DNA from: Nanobdellota archaeon
Lineage (GTDB): Archaea; Nanobdellota; Nanobdellia; Woesearchaeales; GCA-2686295
DNA: 6,501 nt
Assembly (NCBI GenBank): GCA_018812505.1
Contig: JAHJDK010000052.1
Span: 1-6,501 of the forward strand
Direction of reading: 5' to 3'
Part shown: one piece after another, positions 5,693 through 6,501 of the stretch
Numbering within the stretch: the stretch's first letter is position 1
Layout of the letters: each line of letters opens with the position of its first letter
Notes under the pieces: model-generated
Database searches by the model: none
What the model was told of the DNA's origin: nothing
Seen by the model: only the letters and a program-made list of their open reading frames with translations
Position numbers and translations under genes: made by a program

Positions 5693-6501
5693 TTTAATCC
5701 AATAATTTTTTTTGCAAATTTCTTTATTGATACCAATCTTTCCCATGCAACAGCTTTTTTTATATCTCTTATGTCTTTTTTCAAATCCAAAATTATACTT
5801 TCTCTTTCTTTAATTTTATTAGTCGCAGCCAATCTTAATTCAAGTAAGTTTAATATGATTAAATTACTATCATGAATCTTTTGTTTTAGTTTTGAGAGTA
5901 TCAAAGGCAAATCTATAACTAACTGTTCTTGTGGTTGTTTCCAGAAGAAGTCTGATTTAAAAAGAAAATTAAAAAATTCTTTTGGATAATGTTTTGCAAG
6001 TAAAATCAATCGATTTCTTTGAGAATAATATCTTACCATTTTTAAAGTGCTTGTTCCTCTAAATTTATGGAAGACCATACTTAATGGTGCATACATTATT
6101 TTCCATCCTCTTTGTTTACATCTTATACAGAAATCAACATCTTCACAATACATAAAAAAGTCTTCATCAAAGACTCCAATTTCTTTAAAACAGTTCTTGT
6201 TAATAAGCATTGACGCTCCACAAACGCCTTCTACTTCTTCAGAAGTAAAGTTAACAGATTTATCATTCTTCTTAAAATCTCTATCTACCCATTCAAAATT
6301 TTTAGTTCTAACGTGACCAGTACTTTGAAGCATTCCATTCTCAAATAGAATTTTACTTCCGACTATTCCAACCCTTGGATTTTCTTCAGCAATAACTACT
6401 AATTCTTTCAACCAATTAACAGTTACAAATGCATCATTATTCACTAATACAACATATTTTGCTTTAGAATACTTAATTCCAACGTTAAGTCCTTTACAAA
6501 A
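5689..6501 (-). CDS. GT2 family glycosyltransferase (5' end outside the window)
   Basis: The frame is open to the right edge, giving 270 residues without the start; the GTG at 6444 is internal, since conserved GT2 sequence continues upstream of it (GLNVGIK, then KYVVLVNND). The metal-binding NND is at 21-23 in window numbering. The acceptor and catalytic region contains EGVCGASMLI (91-100) and FDEDFFMYCEDVDFCIRCKQ (111-130), with the ED pair at 120-121, then GWKIMYAPLSMVFHKFRGTS. This is the pattern of rhamnosyltransferase-like GT2 enzymes that use an NDP-sugar. About 90-110 residues of the N-terminus (nucleotide-binding part) are missing. After about residue 190 comes a charged, mostly helical tail ending in a basic amphipathic stretch (KKFAKKIIGLK) that may touch the membrane. 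The stop overlaps the radical SAM start as ATGA, so the two are translationally coupled. Confidence 0.94.
   Translation of the reverse strand, partial: FCKGLNVGIKYSKAKYVVLVNNDAFVTVNWLKELVVIAEENPRVGIVGSKILFENGMLQSTGHVRTKNFEWVDRDFKKNDKSVNFTSEEVEGVCGASMLINKNCFKEIGVFDEDFFMYCEDVDFCIRCKQRGWKIMYAPLSMVFHKFRGTSTLKMVRYYSQRNRLILLAKHYPKEFFNFLFKSDFFWKQPQEQLVIDLPLILSKLKQKIHDSNLIILNLLELRLAATNKIKERESIILDLKKDIRDIKKAVAWERLVSIKKFAKKIIGLK

Noticed and set aside
5693..5746. Longer start for the radical SAM gene at ATG 5746
   Set aside because: It adds 18 residues that overlap GT2 coding sequence and lack family similarity; the ATGA-coupled ATG at 5692 gives the standard N-terminus.
6047..6316. Plus-strand open frame opposite the GT2 gene
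   Set aside because: Antisense to the conserved ED and GWKIMYAP region of GT2; no independent support.

Overview
The window looks archaeal, most plausibly from a DPANN-type lineage such as Woesearchaeota or Pacearchaeota; this is inference, since no marker gene is present. It is very AT-rich. The best promoter candidates are TATA boxes with an upstream BRE-like stretch. Good Shine-Dalgarno sites are missing, one gene has spacing that fits a leaderless mRNA, and the gene families (wHTH-nucleotidyltransferase plus HEPN pair, tail-anchoring single-pass surface protein, DPANN-style glycan cluster) fit this picture.

Layout from left to right. (1) 1-747, minus: the N-terminal half of a multi-pass GT-C/PMT-like glycosyltransferase that runs off the left edge. 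(2) 748-941: a divergent intergenic region with a promoter on each strand, an operator-like cluster of TGTTGC/GCAACA half-sites, and the left copy of a 39-bp imperfect direct repeat. (3) 942-1949, plus: a two-gene toxin-antitoxin-like module. The first gene is a winged-helix plus MNT nucleotidyltransferase protein. It overlaps by GTGA a HEPN-domain gene that carries an apparent +1 frameshift in an A6 tract. The right copy of the direct repeat starts on the HEPN stop codon, so the whole module is bracketed by repeats. (4) 1950-2305: no intact gene; a possible decayed antisense ORF and a promoter. (5) 2306-3235, plus: a single-pass membrane protein with an outward CBM11/CIA30-like jelly-roll domain. 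(6) 3217-6501, minus: a tight operon read right to left, GT2 glycosyltransferase (5' end outside the window), B12-binding-type radical SAM enzyme, then GT4 glycosyltransferase. The first pair overlaps by ATGA and the second pair is 4 bp apart. The last gene overlaps the convergent CBM gene by 19 bp.

Together the GT-C, GT2, radical SAM, GT4 and carbohydrate-binding-like genes suggest a locus for building and decorating cell-surface glycans. The repeat-bracketed HTH-MNT/HEPN pair looks like an inserted defence or addiction cassette within it. The most interesting signals are the flanking direct repeats, the frameshift in the HEPN gene, and the palindromic operator that overlaps the predicted leaderless start.
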